DNA of 14,468 nt from an uncultured Clostridia bacterium. Its GTDB lineage: Bacteria; Bacillota; Clostridia; Oscillospirales; CAG-272. Positions 1 to 7,699 of this stretch are shown piece after piece (the first letter of the stretch is position 1; each line of letters starts with the position of its first letter). The stretch is from assembly GCA_945949385.1 (NCBI GenBank), contig CAMFEL010000038.1:1-14468 (forward strand), written 5' to 3'. The position numbers and the translations under genes are program-made. The notes under the pieces were generated by a model. It searched no databases. It was given only the letters and a program-made list of their open reading frames with translations, and was not told the origin of the DNA.

Positions 1-36
1 GAAACGCAGGAGAAAGTTTACTTTCTCCTGCGTTTC
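1..36. terminator. Perfect 16-bp hairpin, possible terminator at window edge
   Basis: Positions 1-16 and 21-36 are exact reverse complements around the loop TTTA, giving a 16-bp stem whose lower half is GC-rich and upper half A/G against C/T. Such long perfect hairpins between genes usually end transcription or protect mRNA 3' ends. On the plus strand it is followed by TTCAGA, not a T-run, so it is a weak intrinsic terminator in that direction. The flank that would matter for leftward transcripts lies outside the window. It could end the GH94 operon, whose stop codon is about 265 bp away, or an unseen gene to the left. Confidence 0.5.
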
Positions 37-46
37 TTCAGATGCC

Positions 47-300
47 TGCCGCTTTCGCGGCACCCATGCGGGAACTATTCTATATTTCCATACCCTAATT
101 AAAAGTTTTTTGGAGTCCTTAGAACCTTTTTCTCAAAAAAGGTACTAAGCGGGGTACGGGGCAGCGCCCCGCTTGTGGTCGGAGCGCGAGGCAGAGCCTC
201 GCATATCCTAAGCAGGGTCAATGGCAGCGCCTCGCATATACCCACGGAGCGCGGGGTAGCCCCGCTTACCGCCGGAGACCCGGCGGAGCCCATATTTAAA
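47..300. repeat. Intergenic mosaic of inverted repeats (copy A)
   Basis: This stretch has no credible gene and is made almost wholly of small inverted repeats. They are: TGCCGC/GCGGCA (47-62); an imperfect 14-bp stem (118-131 with 136-149, one mismatch, loop CTCA); CGGGGC-AGC-GCCCCG (157-171); GCGAGGC-AGA-GCCTCGC (186-202); a decayed GGC-AGC-GCC followed by TCGC (223-235); GCGGGG-TAG-CCCCGC (251-265); and CCGCCGG-AGAC-CCGGCGG (269-286). The GC-rich units share the pattern GCGRGG, a 3-base loop, then CCYCGC, and two are preceded by GGAGC. Ends at 99-112 and 274-291 recur at 11320-11388. It lies just 3' of the minus-strand GH94 gene, so its transcript would be highly structured. Confidence 0.75.
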
Positions 301-2847
301 TCAGTCAGTTATCCTGATGTTTATATTTCCGTGCAGCTTGTCGGATTCAATAAACAGCACGGGGATATTCATAAGGCTGTCGAACTGCTCCGTATAGTCG
401 GCTCCGTCCACGGTTATTGTGCGCTTACCTGCGCCCATGTCCTCATATTCGATGCGGACTATAGCGTCTCTTACGGGTACGGTGATTTCACCGCTGCGGG
501 CGGGGAAATAAGCGGGGAACTGAATTCTGAGTCCGGACAAGTCGGGTGCTATTCCGAAGCCGCAGCGTATCATGCCCTTCACGAGAACGGTGCCGCTGCC
601 CGTATGCCAGTCGCCCAAGGATTCGCCGTCCATATTGAACTCGGCGTTTTCGCAGTAGGAGTTGGGCATAACGAATGTGGTCATTGTGCAGTTGTCATGG
701 GTGATAACAATTGTTTTTTCAATTTCCTCCCAAGCACGGCGGCTTTCGCCTATCTCAAACATAGCAAGAGCGCCGAACAGACTGCCGTGTGCATATGCGC
801 AGCAGTTTTCGTAGGTGCCCGGAAGAATATTCACTATTCTGCCCACTCCCTTGCAGTCGGGCGGGAAGGGCTTGTCAAAGGTCTTGAGACCGTATTTTGA
901 GCTGACGGCGTCAAAGCACTCCATAAGACTTGCTTTCAGCGTGGGATCACGTCGAATAAAGCCTGTGTTTGCCCATATAGCGTTGGGAGTAAGGCTGAAA
1001 CGGGACTTGCCGTCGGGGTCGCAGTAAGAGCCCACTTTGTAGGAGAGCTTGTCACCCCAGCCGTGTACTATGCGCCTGTGACCTTCTGCATCCGTATCAA
1101 TAGCGTACTTGTCAAGACCCTTTTCGATGTTTGCCGCTTCCTTTGCATAACGGTCGCAAAGCTCGCCATAGCCGCCCACATGGGACAGAATTTCAATCAT
1201 CTCATGGCAGTTGCGGTAGAACTGGAGAGTTGCCATAACCGTAACACCGCTGCCGAATTCACGGTCGGGGTCATCCGTCCTGCCGAGACCGTCGACGGCA
1301 TCGTTCCAGTCGCCGAACAGAACTCTCATGCACTCCGTGCCGTATTCATGATCGATATTTGATTCAAGGTATCCCATAATGCGTATGAGATGCTCAAGCA
1401 CGCTTGTAACTTCTCCCGTTTTGTGCGCGTCGCACCAAGCTTCGTCAGGAGCGTCAATATAGTTGCACTTTTCGTCCAGTATGGTCCAGTCGCCGGTGTA
1501 GGAAAGATATGTATATATTGTGGAAATTATCCAAACGCCCTGGTCAATGTACTTTTCAAGACAAACGGGGATCGCCACATCGGGGTCGGTGGGGTCGGAG
1601 GGAACGGAGAACATACGGGGCGGTCTGCCGGTAGTCAGAATGTTGTTAAGCGCATAGACTATCTTTTCGCGGCTGATCTCGGGCTGCCAGATAAGCGCGC
1701 CTTCAAGCTGTTGGAAAACATCGCGTATACCCAGATACGCTCCCGCGTAGTTTTTGCCGTGTGCGCAGAAAGAGGTCTGCTTCTGAACGCTGCGCAGGAA
1801 CCGGTTCATGGCGGCGGCTCTCAGCTTTCCGTCTTTCCAATCCGCAAAACGGATCTTTATGCTGTCAAAATCGCCTGCTTCCGCTTTTTCCGCAGCCTCA
1901 AGCTCCTTTTCTACCGTGTCGATGTCGGTAAAGCTGCCTATATAAGCGGTCTCGCTGCCCTTACGGTGGCAAACGGTCAGCTCGTATTCAATGTTTGCAC
2001 ACCCACCGGCTTCAAGGGTAATGAGGTGAATTTCCGCACAGCAGGGCAGGTCGGTGGTGGAGGTACGGTTCGAAGCGCGCTCAATGCGTCCGCTCTTCAG
2101 CGATTCGGAGGCGGAAATACCGAGACCCTTTGCACCCAAAAAATCGCCTCTTGCAGTGGTGTAGCTTGTAAAGTCCGCCGTGCCTTCGGTAATGCGGCGG
2201 TTTATGACCAGCATATCGGAGTCACCGTTGCGGCTTTCAAGCACATAGCAGCCGTCGCTCTCTCTGCGTCCGTATTTTGACATACGCTGCCAAAAGGTCT
2301 CGGATTCGTTGAAGCGCAGCAGAGCCTCCATAAAGGAAGCAAGATAAATTTTGCGCTCTCTGTTGCTCTTGTTTACGGCAGACAGGGAAAAGTGAATGTG
2401 TTTTTTGCCGTCTACATGAGTGCGCAGGGTAAATACGACATCCGGCGTGTCGGCAACGGAAACGGCGTGCTTCAGGCTGTATACGGTACAGCGGTCGACG
2501 CTCTCTTCAAAAAGCTGACGGGAGGCTCCCGTTACGGAAACGGGAAAATATGTGCCGTCTTCCCTAATCAGTCCGCCGAAAAAGCTGACGGGAGATTCCT
2601 CACCGAAATTACAGGTGCGAAAAATGCTGAATACTGATTCGCAGGCGTCGATATAGCCGTCGGAATGTACCCATACCACAAGTCCGTCGCGCTCATAGGG
2701 GAAACGGCTGTCTCCCCGTCCTCCCGGTCTGCAAAGCACGCGGTCATAGTCAAGATAAACGGTGTCTCGGGGCAGCTTTACGCTGTCGGGGGAGCTGTCT
2801 GCCGCTTTTATTTCGTCAAGAAGTGAGAGTATTTTTTCTTTAGTCAT
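301..2847 (-). CDS. GH94-family glycoside phosphorylase
   Basis: The 848-residue product resembles GH94 inverting phosphorylases (cellobiose, cellodextrin, chitobiose and laminaribiose phosphorylases), which split a beta-glycosidic bond with phosphate to give a sugar 1-phosphate. No signal peptide is seen, so it should be cytosolic. Residues about 20-300 look like the beta-sandwich domain and 340-760 the (alpha/alpha)6 catalytic barrel. GIRDVFQQ (373-380) matches the family's RDxxQD region. GDWND (512-516) contains the general-acid aspartate. PGTYENCCAYAHGS (676-689) and TGSGT (749-753) match the phosphate/sugar-binding loops. The length is normal for GH94. The start has an upstream AGGAAGGA-type site (2859-2865 on the plus strand) 11 nt away, a rather long spacing. 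It lies 60 bp downstream of the esterase gene and is probably co-transcribed with it. The substrate cannot be read from the sequence; a related phosphorylase family is a lesser alternative. Confidence 0.85.
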   Translation of the reverse strand: MTKEKILSLLDEIKAADSSPDSVKLPRDTVYLDYDRVLCRPGGRGDSRFPYERDGLVVWVHSDGYIDACESVFSIFRTCNFGEESPVSFFGGLIREDGTYFPVSVTGASRQLFEESVDRCTVYSLKHAVSVADTPDVVFTLRTHVDGKKHIHFSLSAVNKSNRERKIYLASFMEALLRFNESETFWQRMSKYGRRESDGCYVLESRNGDSDMLVINRRITEGTADFTSYTTARGDFLGAKGLGISASESLKSGRIERASNRTSTTDLPCCAEIHLITLEAGGCANIEYELTVCHRKGSETAYIGSFTDIDTVEKELEAAEKAEAGDFDSIKIRFADWKDGKLRAAAMNRFLRSVQKQTSFCAHGKNYAGAYLGIRDVFQQLEGALIWQPEISREKIVYALNNILTTGRPPRMFSVPSDPTDPDVAIPVCLEKYIDQGVWIISTIYTYLSYTGDWTILDEKCNYIDAPDEAWCDAHKTGEVTSVLEHLIRIMGYLESNIDHEYGTECMRVLFGDWNDAVDGLGRTDDPDREFGSGVTVMATLQFYRNCHEMIEILSHVGGYGELCDRYAKEAANIEKGLDKYAIDTDAEGHRRIVHGWGDKLSYKVGSYCDPDGKSRFSLTPNAIWANTGFIRRDPTLKASLMECFDAVSSKYGLKTFDKPFPPDCKGVGRIVNILPGTYENCCAYAHGSLFGALAMFEIGESRRAWEEIEKTIVITHDNCTMTTFVMPNSYCENAEFNMDGESLGDWHTGSGTVLVKGMIRCGFGIAPDLSGLRIQFPAYFPARSGEITVPVRDAIVRIEYEDMGAGKRTITVDGADYTEQFDSLMNIPVLFIESDKLHGNINIRITD

Positions 2848-2907
2848 TTGTTTCGGGGTCCTTCCTTGCCGCGTTTTGCGGGCTGTGATGTGTTTGCAAT
2901 TATAAAA

Positions 2908-5900
2908 TCAGTATACGGTAACATCTGCGCCCGCTATATAGCGCATAAGAATGTTAATATCTATGGCGTTAATGCTTCCGTCGCCGTTTACGTCAAGGGC
3001 GGCGGAGACAGCTTCCGTATTCTCGTCCGCAAGGCGCTTCATAAGTCTTGTAAGATCCTTGCCGTTTACCTTACCGTCGCCGTTAATGTCGCCTGCAATA
3101 TAAGTGGTGGTGTAGGTAAGCGTTACCGCATCGGATACCGTGCTTCCTCCGTCTGAAGAAACGGTGCACTTGAAGGTGGCACTGAAGCCTTCCTTCAGCT
3201 TTTCGGGCACGGTCACCGTAAGGGTGGGCGTATCGGGATTTACAAGCTGCATACCGGAGGAACCGCCGGAAACGCAGTCCCACTTGTAGCTTATGTCCTC
3301 TCCCTCGGCAACGGCGGTGAAGGTAACACTGCCGGAATCATTGATTTGCTGAGATGCGGGGGAGACGGAAATCAGCTTCGGCGCAGCAGTGCTTTTCCAT
3401 ACTGCGTACAGCGTCGCGGAGCCTGAAAGACTTTCTGTAAAGGTATCACCCGCAGTGTAAAGGGCGGTCTGCGCTGCGGAGTCGGTAGTCCAGCCGCGGA
3501 AAGAGTAGCCGTCCCGTGTGGGAATAGCCTCAAACAGGGGCAGAGAAGCGTTTGCAAGCTTTATCTGATTGGGGAAATTGCCGCTTCCGCCGCGCAGGTT
3601 GTAGCTTACGGTGTTGGCGGAAAGCAATGTATACTGCCCGAGGCTTGAGCTGTCCATAAGGCTTTTCGCCGCGCTTTCGTTTTCAAAGTCGCAGTCAAAA
3701 TACACGGTGCCGCCGCTTGAGGTCATTTTCAGATTGTCGATACACATTTCGCCCGTCTGACTGAACAGCATCTGGTAGTTGGTATATGCCGTTATTCCGG
3801 AGGACACGCTTGCTACAAGCTTACTGTCGATATATACGGCCGCCGCGCCGTTCTTTATGACGAATTTCACTCTGTGCCAGTTGGAAAGCGAGGGCTCGCC
3901 CCAGCTGTAGCTCACGGTTTTTCCTCCCAGAGTCACACCGGAGGGGGAAATTGTAATGTGGCTGCCGTCCTGAGTCCAGAGCCTTGCCGTGGCAATTTCG
4001 GAGCCGGGCATAAGGCACAGATCGCAGGACAGCTCAATATCCTGACCGTTGGAGTTGTAGCCGGTTATCAGACCGTAGGCTTCGGCGGAGGACCAGTACC
4101 AGCCGTGACCGCCGGGAGTCGCCTCCTTGGTTATATAGTCTTCTGCGGTTTTGTCCGATCCGTTTGATTTGGGAACATATGCGTCAACGCCGCCCGGAAC
4201 GATGGTTTCAAGACAAACCTGTGCATATATGCGGGCAAGAAAATCGTTGGGATGGCACATATTGTTGCCCGACATATCAAGGTAGTCCTTGAATGTGAGC
4301 ATATATTCGTTCATTGCCGTAAGGTCTGCAAGCACCACGGCGGAGTAGCTGTCCGCAAGCTCTGCCAGCGCATCGCGGCAGGCGTCAAAATATTCCTTGT
4401 AATGACAGTGAAGATTACTGTAAAGAGGCGAAACCAGAACTATCTCGCAGTTGGGCAGAGAGGCTTTTATCTTCTTGATCATCTGATCGATGCCGGATTT
4501 GAACTCCGATTTGATTTTTGATGTGCTGTAACCGGAGGACTGGCTTGCCACCATACAGTCGTTAACGCCGTATTCGATAAATACAAGGTCGGGGTTGTAG
4601 TTTATCACGCTGCGCTGTACCTCTGACACCATATCTGCCGAGGTACTGCCTCCCACTGCGGAAATAGTGGTGTTTACGGTCATATTGTAGTCTTTGGAAA
4701 GCTTTGAGCTTATCTGCTGATTCCAGTATTCGGCGTAAGGGTATACATTTCTGTAGCCGGCGGAGTTTGCACCGGCACAAATGGAGTCGCCGAAATAAAC
4801 GATGTTTATGGAGCCGCCGTTTCTGATTTTTTCTGCGGTAATGGGAAGCTGATCCGATTTGTTCTCCGGAACAAGTCCCGTCCAGGAGTCGCTGTGTGTA
4901 TATGTAATATTCAGATATCCGTTAAAGAATTCCGATGACTCGCCCCAACGCTCGTATTTGCCGTCTCCTGCCGCAGTATTGGGATAGTAATTGTATACGC
5001 TGCCGTCGGTGGTGCTGCTGTGTATGTATGAATACTTTTTCAGGGGAATGGAGCCGGTTTTCAGAATGGTCAGTTGATTCCCGCTGACGGTGAAGTCCAC
5101 ACCCTCCGTATATGTGCACTTTAAGTCGGAGCTGCACAGGCTTATGACCTGGTCAGGCGTATACATAAGTGTGTATACTGCGCTGCCGTCGGCATTTTCA
5201 ATGGGGAATATTGCCTCGTTATATACGATATTGCCTTTCCACAGGGGGGAGGTGTACTTGGTAACATCGTAGGCGGTGCATACATAGTCCGTGCCGTCAT
5301 AGGGAGCGGAGGCGTCGTAGGTGTTTTCTTCGCGGTCGGATGCCACAAGAGACGCCTTCAGCGAGGTTTTGCACAGCACAACGGAATCGATATACATAAT
5401 ATCCCCGCTTGCTGCATTGCAGTAAGGGTCTATGCGTATGCCGTTGATACTACCGCTCCACCAGCTCAGAGACGACAGGTTAAGAACAGCCGCTTTATAT
5501 GTATTGCTCTTTTCAAGGGAGAATACCACGCTTTTGCCGGCAGTGGGCCCGGTCACGCTGCCTGCACTGAGAAACACCTCGCATTTTGTTGCTTTATCGG
5601 AAGCGCTCATAGGTGAGCGGTAGGTTATGACTATGTATTTATAGTCGTCTGCCGTAATACTGCTGTCAAGCGATGTCAGATCAAGGCTGAAATACGGGTC
5701 GGGATCGGATGCGGAGGAATTTACCTTCAGCATCATAGAACTCTCCGTATTGCTGAAAGAAACATCGAGACTGTGGACGCCGTTTACATAGGTAAGCATA
5801 TCGGCGCTCGTAAACAGAAAGGTGCCGCCTGCGGGGTTGTTGGATATTGCCGCCGAGGGTATGGCAAGAGAGCATATCAGCATAGCGGCGCTCAGCACCA

Positions 5901-5928
5901 GGGAGAGTATTTTCGGATACTTCTTCAT
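2908..5928 (-). CDS. Secreted multidomain SGNH/GDSL esterase with C-terminal type I dockerin
   Basis: A 1006-residue exported protein. Residues 1-27 form a signal peptide (MKKYPK, hydrophobic core, cleavage near PSAA). A beta-rich carbohydrate-binding-like module (about 32-190) and a linking beta domain (about 235-345) precede the SGNH hydrolase (about 371-578). That domain has GDS with nucleophile Ser382, Gly427 (GGS), GVND (454-457) and His559 in CHPND. The usual Asp three residues before that His is Asn556. A concanavalin A/LamG-like domain follows (about 605-745), then an InlB B-type repeat (about 775-846), an Ig-like domain (849-941) and a type I dockerin with two calcium loops (D947-D958, D979-D990). 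The likely role is removing acyl groups from plant or host glycans, anchored through a cohesin. No cohesin gene is in view. AAGGAG lies 8 nt before the ATG. The substrate is unknown. Confidence 0.88.
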   Translation of the reverse strand: MKKYPKILSLVLSAAMLICSLAIPSAAISNNPAGGTFLFTSADMLTYVNGVHSLDVSFSNTESSMMLKVNSSASDPDPYFSLDLTSLDSSITADDYKYIVITYRSPMSASDKATKCEVFLSAGSVTGPTAGKSVVFSLEKSNTYKAAVLNLSSLSWWSGSINGIRIDPYCNAASGDIMYIDSVVLCKTSLKASLVASDREENTYDASAPYDGTDYVCTAYDVTKYTSPLWKGNIVYNEAIFPIENADGSAVYTLMYTPDQVISLCSSDLKCTYTEGVDFTVSGNQLTILKTGSIPLKKYSYIHSSTTDGSVYNYYPNTAAGDGKYERWGESSEFFNGYLNITYTHSDSWTGLVPENKSDQLPITAEKIRNGGSINIVYFGDSICAGANSAGYRNVYPYAEYWNQQISSKLSKDYNMTVNTTISAVGGSTSADMVSEVQRSVINYNPDLVFIEYGVNDCMVASQSSGYSTSKIKSEFKSGIDQMIKKIKASLPNCEIVLVSPLYSNLHCHYKEYFDACRDALAELADSYSAVVLADLTAMNEYMLTFKDYLDMSGNNMCHPNDFLARIYAQVCLETIVPGGVDAYVPKSNGSDKTAEDYITKEATPGGHGWYWSSAEAYGLITGYNSNGQDIELSCDLCLMPGSEIATARLWTQDGSHITISPSGVTLGGKTVSYSWGEPSLSNWHRVKFVIKNGAAAVYIDSKLVASVSSGITAYTNYQMLFSQTGEMCIDNLKMTSSGGTVYFDCDFENESAAKSLMDSSSLGQYTLLSANTVSYNLRGGSGNFPNQIKLANASLPLFEAIPTRDGYSFRGWTTDSAAQTALYTAGDTFTESLSGSATLYAVWKSTAAPKLISVSPASQQINDSGSVTFTAVAEGEDISYKWDCVSGGSSGMQLVNPDTPTLTVTVPEKLKEGFSATFKCTVSSDGGSTVSDAVTLTYTTTYIAGDINGDGKVNGKDLTRLMKRLADENTEAVSAALDVNGDGSINAIDINILMRYIAGADVTVY

Positions 5929-5957
5929 ATTGCGGACTCCTTTAATATAAATAGCTG

Positions 5958-5986
5958 TTTAAATAAATGAAATTACTGGCGGTCAA
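5958..5986 (-). promoter_or_regulatory. Weak candidate promoter before the esterase gene
   Basis: On the minus strand TTGACC (5981-5986), a 17-bp spacer and TTTAAA (5958-5963) resemble a sigma-A promoter. The -35 overlaps the end of the lipoprotein gene, and the start point would be about 20-25 nt before the esterase ATG. The -10 matches consensus in only 4 of 6 positions, so the esterase may instead be read through from ychF. Confidence 0.3.
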
Positions 5987-6353
5987 GCTTCACCGTGGTG
6001 CCGTTTTCGGTAACGCTGAGAGTGTCACCGTCAACTTTGCAGGCGGTATCAAAACCGCCGTCGTCGTTTTCAATATGAAGCGTAGAGCCGTCAAAGGTGT
6101 AAGTGAAATTGACGGGATCGGGATTGTTTGTGGTATATGTGCAGCCTGTACCGTCCTCACGGAACTCGTAATAGATATCGTCATATACTCCGCTGTCCGC
6201 AAGTACTTCGGTAACAAGATCCCGTATCTCGGAATTCAGCGAATATTTCCATTTGCCTACGATGTCTCCCTTTGACGCTTTTGCGCAGGAGGACAGAATA
6301 AGCACTGCCGTAAGGCATATTGCCGCTGCTGCGGCCGATAATCTTTTTTTCAT
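5973..6353 (-). CDS. Small lipoprotein, lipocalin-like beta domain
   Basis: The product from the preferred start is 126 residues. It opens with MKKR, a hydrophobic stretch and the lipobox LSSC (Cys23), so it should be lipid-anchored on the outer face of the membrane. The rest (about 28-126) is a single small beta-rich domain. It begins GDIVGKWKY, and has a YYEFREDGTG strand-turn and repeated hydrophobic/acidic strands. This recalls lipocalin-like domains of clostridial lipoproteins (DUF5640 type), but I do not recognise a specific function. An in-frame ATG 24 nt upstream (6377) overlaps the end of ychF. I chose 6353 because GGTGAG lies just before it and because MKKR is a typical signal-peptide start. 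It follows ychF by 16 bp and precedes the esterase by 44 bp. Confidence 0.8.
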   Translation of the reverse strand: MKKRLSAAAAAICLTAVLILSSCAKASKGDIVGKWKYSLNSEIRDLVTEVLADSGVYDDIYYEFREDGTGCTYTTNNPDPVNFTYTFDGSTLHIENDDGGFDTACKVDGDTLSVTENGTTVKLDRQ

Positions 6354-6369
6354 TTTCTCACCTGTATAT

Positions 6370-7464
6370 TTATACATTAAACAAAAACTCTATCACATCG
6401 CCGTCGCAGACGACATAGTCCTTGCCCTCGCTGCGAAGCAGACCCTTTGACTTGGCTCCCGCAAGAGAGCCGCAGCTTACCAGATCTTCAAAGGCAACAA
6501 CCTCGGCACGGATAAAGCCGCGTTCAAAATCGGAGTGTATCTTTCCCGCCGCTTGGGGAGCCTTTGTGCCGCGGCGGATAGTCCATGCGCGCACTTCCTT
6601 GGGACCTGCGGTGAGAAAGCTTATAAGTCCGAGCAGGGAATAGCCTGCTGTAATAAGCTTGTCCAGACCGGACTCTTCAATACCCATATCGGCGAGAAAT
6701 TCCGCTTTTTCGGAAGGCTCAAGCTCCGCGATCTCCGCTTCTATTCCGGCGCAGACGGGAATGACCTCCGCTCCTTCAAGTGATGCAGCGGTGCAGACCG
6801 ACTTGTAGTATTCATTGTCGGGGGATACGCCCGCCGCCTCGTCCTCGCTGACATTGGCAACATATATAACGGGTTTCATGGTGAGAAGTCCCACTTCGTC
6901 AAGGGCAGCGTTTTCATCCTCGTCAAGCTCCGCTGTTCTTGCGGTGCGCCCCGCAGAAAGGACTGCGTACACCTTTTCGTATGCCGCAAGGGCGGGAGCG
7001 AGGCTTTTGTCGCTTTTTGCAAGCTTCGCGGTCTTGTCAATACGGCGTTCCAAGGTTTCCATATCCGCCAGCACAAGCTCCAGATTTATGGTGTCTATGT
7101 CTCTTGCGGGATCCACATTTCCGTCAACATGTACTATGTCCGTGTCCTCAAAGCAGCGCACTACATGGACAACGGCGTCTACATCCCTGATATGAGAAAG
7201 AAACTTGTTTCCCAGTCCCTCACCCTTTGAAGCGCCTTTTACAAGTCCCGCGATGTCAACAAACTCTATAACTGCGGGCGTGTACTTCTGGGGAGAGTAC
7301 ATTTCGCTCAGCGTGTCCAGGCGCCTGTCGGGAACGGCTACCACGCCCACATTGGGCTCAATGGTGCAGAAAGGGTAGTTGGCGGACTGGGCTCCCGCGC
7401 CCGTTATGGCGTTGAACAGCGTGCTTTTGCCCACATTGGGCAGACCGATTATACCGAGCTTCAT
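6370..7464 (-). CDS. ychF: YchF/Ola1-family P-loop NTPase
   Basis: This 364-residue protein is the length of Escherichia coli YchF (363). The family comprises Obg-related, ribosome-associated NTPases that prefer ATP and act in translation and stress responses. GLPNVGKST (7-15) is the P-loop, DIAGLVKGAS (70-79) is switch II, and the G4 motif is NVSE (204-207) rather than NKxD, the family signature behind loss of guanine specificity. The middle (about 120-195) is the helical coiled-coil insertion and about 280-363 the TGS domain, ending in EFLFNV. The start is supported by AAAGG about 8 nt upstream and by the family N-terminus MKLGIIG. A TTGATT-17-TATAAT promoter lies at 7530-7558. The ATG overlaps the stop of a possible 17-codon leader ORF. 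Identification is firm. Confidence 0.97.
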   Translation of the reverse strand: MKLGIIGLPNVGKSTLFNAITGAGAQSANYPFCTIEPNVGVVAVPDRRLDTLSEMYSPQKYTPAVIEFVDIAGLVKGASKGEGLGNKFLSHIRDVDAVVHVVRCFEDTDIVHVDGNVDPARDIDTINLELVLADMETLERRIDKTAKLAKSDKSLAPALAAYEKVYAVLSAGRTARTAELDEDENAALDEVGLLTMKPVIYVANVSEDEAAGVSPDNEYYKSVCTAASLEGAEVIPVCAGIEAEIAELEPSEKAEFLADMGIEESGLDKLITAGYSLLGLISFLTAGPKEVRAWTIRRGTKAPQAAGKIHSDFERGFIRAEVVAFEDLVSCGSLAGAKSKGLLRSEGKDYVVCDGDVIEFLFNV

Positions 7465-7514
7465 AAATATAGCCTTTCTTCACAGTGCCGAAACGGAGTT
7501 GTTCTGTTCGGCAT
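7461..7514 (-). CDS. Possible 17-residue leader ORF overlapping ychF start
   Basis: On the minus strand ATG at 7514 opens a 17-codon frame encoding MPNRTTPFRHCEERLYL. It ends TTATGA, so its TGA overlaps the ychF ATG (ATGA arrangement, typical of translational coupling). AAGGAG lies 6 nt before it (7521-7526). Against it, the predicted ychF transcription start falls near 7523, inside that AAGGAG, so the site might be incomplete in the mRNA unless transcription starts further upstream. Within it GCCGAA and TTCGGC could pair. It may be chance; no homologue is recognised. Confidence 0.3.
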   Translation of the reverse strand: MPNRTTPFRHCEERLYL

Positions 7515-7529
7515 ATTATTCTCCTTGTA

Positions 7530-7558
7530 ATTATACATAATATTTTCCTTCTAATCAA
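7530..7558 (-). promoter_or_regulatory. Sigma-A type promoter of ychF
   Basis: The minus strand reads TTGATT (7553-7558), 17 bp, TATAAT (7530-7535). The -10 is perfect and the -35 matches 4 of 6 positions. The predicted start is near 7523, about 59 nt before the ychF ATG. The same hexamers and spacing recur at the sugar isomerase promoter (13546-13574). Confidence 0.7.
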
Positions 7559-7699
7559 GAGGAAACGGTATTTTTACAAAATTCGGCTGAATTTAACAAT
7601 AAATCACTGAAATTTCACATATCCGTCACTTTTATCTGTTAATATGACAATAGTTAAGGATAATTTTTCAAAATTTATCACAAAATTGATAATTAAGTG

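Noticed and set aside
150..290. CRISPR array or transposon ends in the left hairpin cluster
   Set aside because: Units are palindromic, of unequal spacing and without similar-length unique spacers, and there is no transposase or target-site duplication.
175..2280. Long open frames on the plus strand across the GH94 gene (175-900, 1390-2280 and others)
   Set aside because: They lie antisense to a gene with clear family motifs, lack ribosome sites and have no recognisable protein features; they are by-products of its codon composition.
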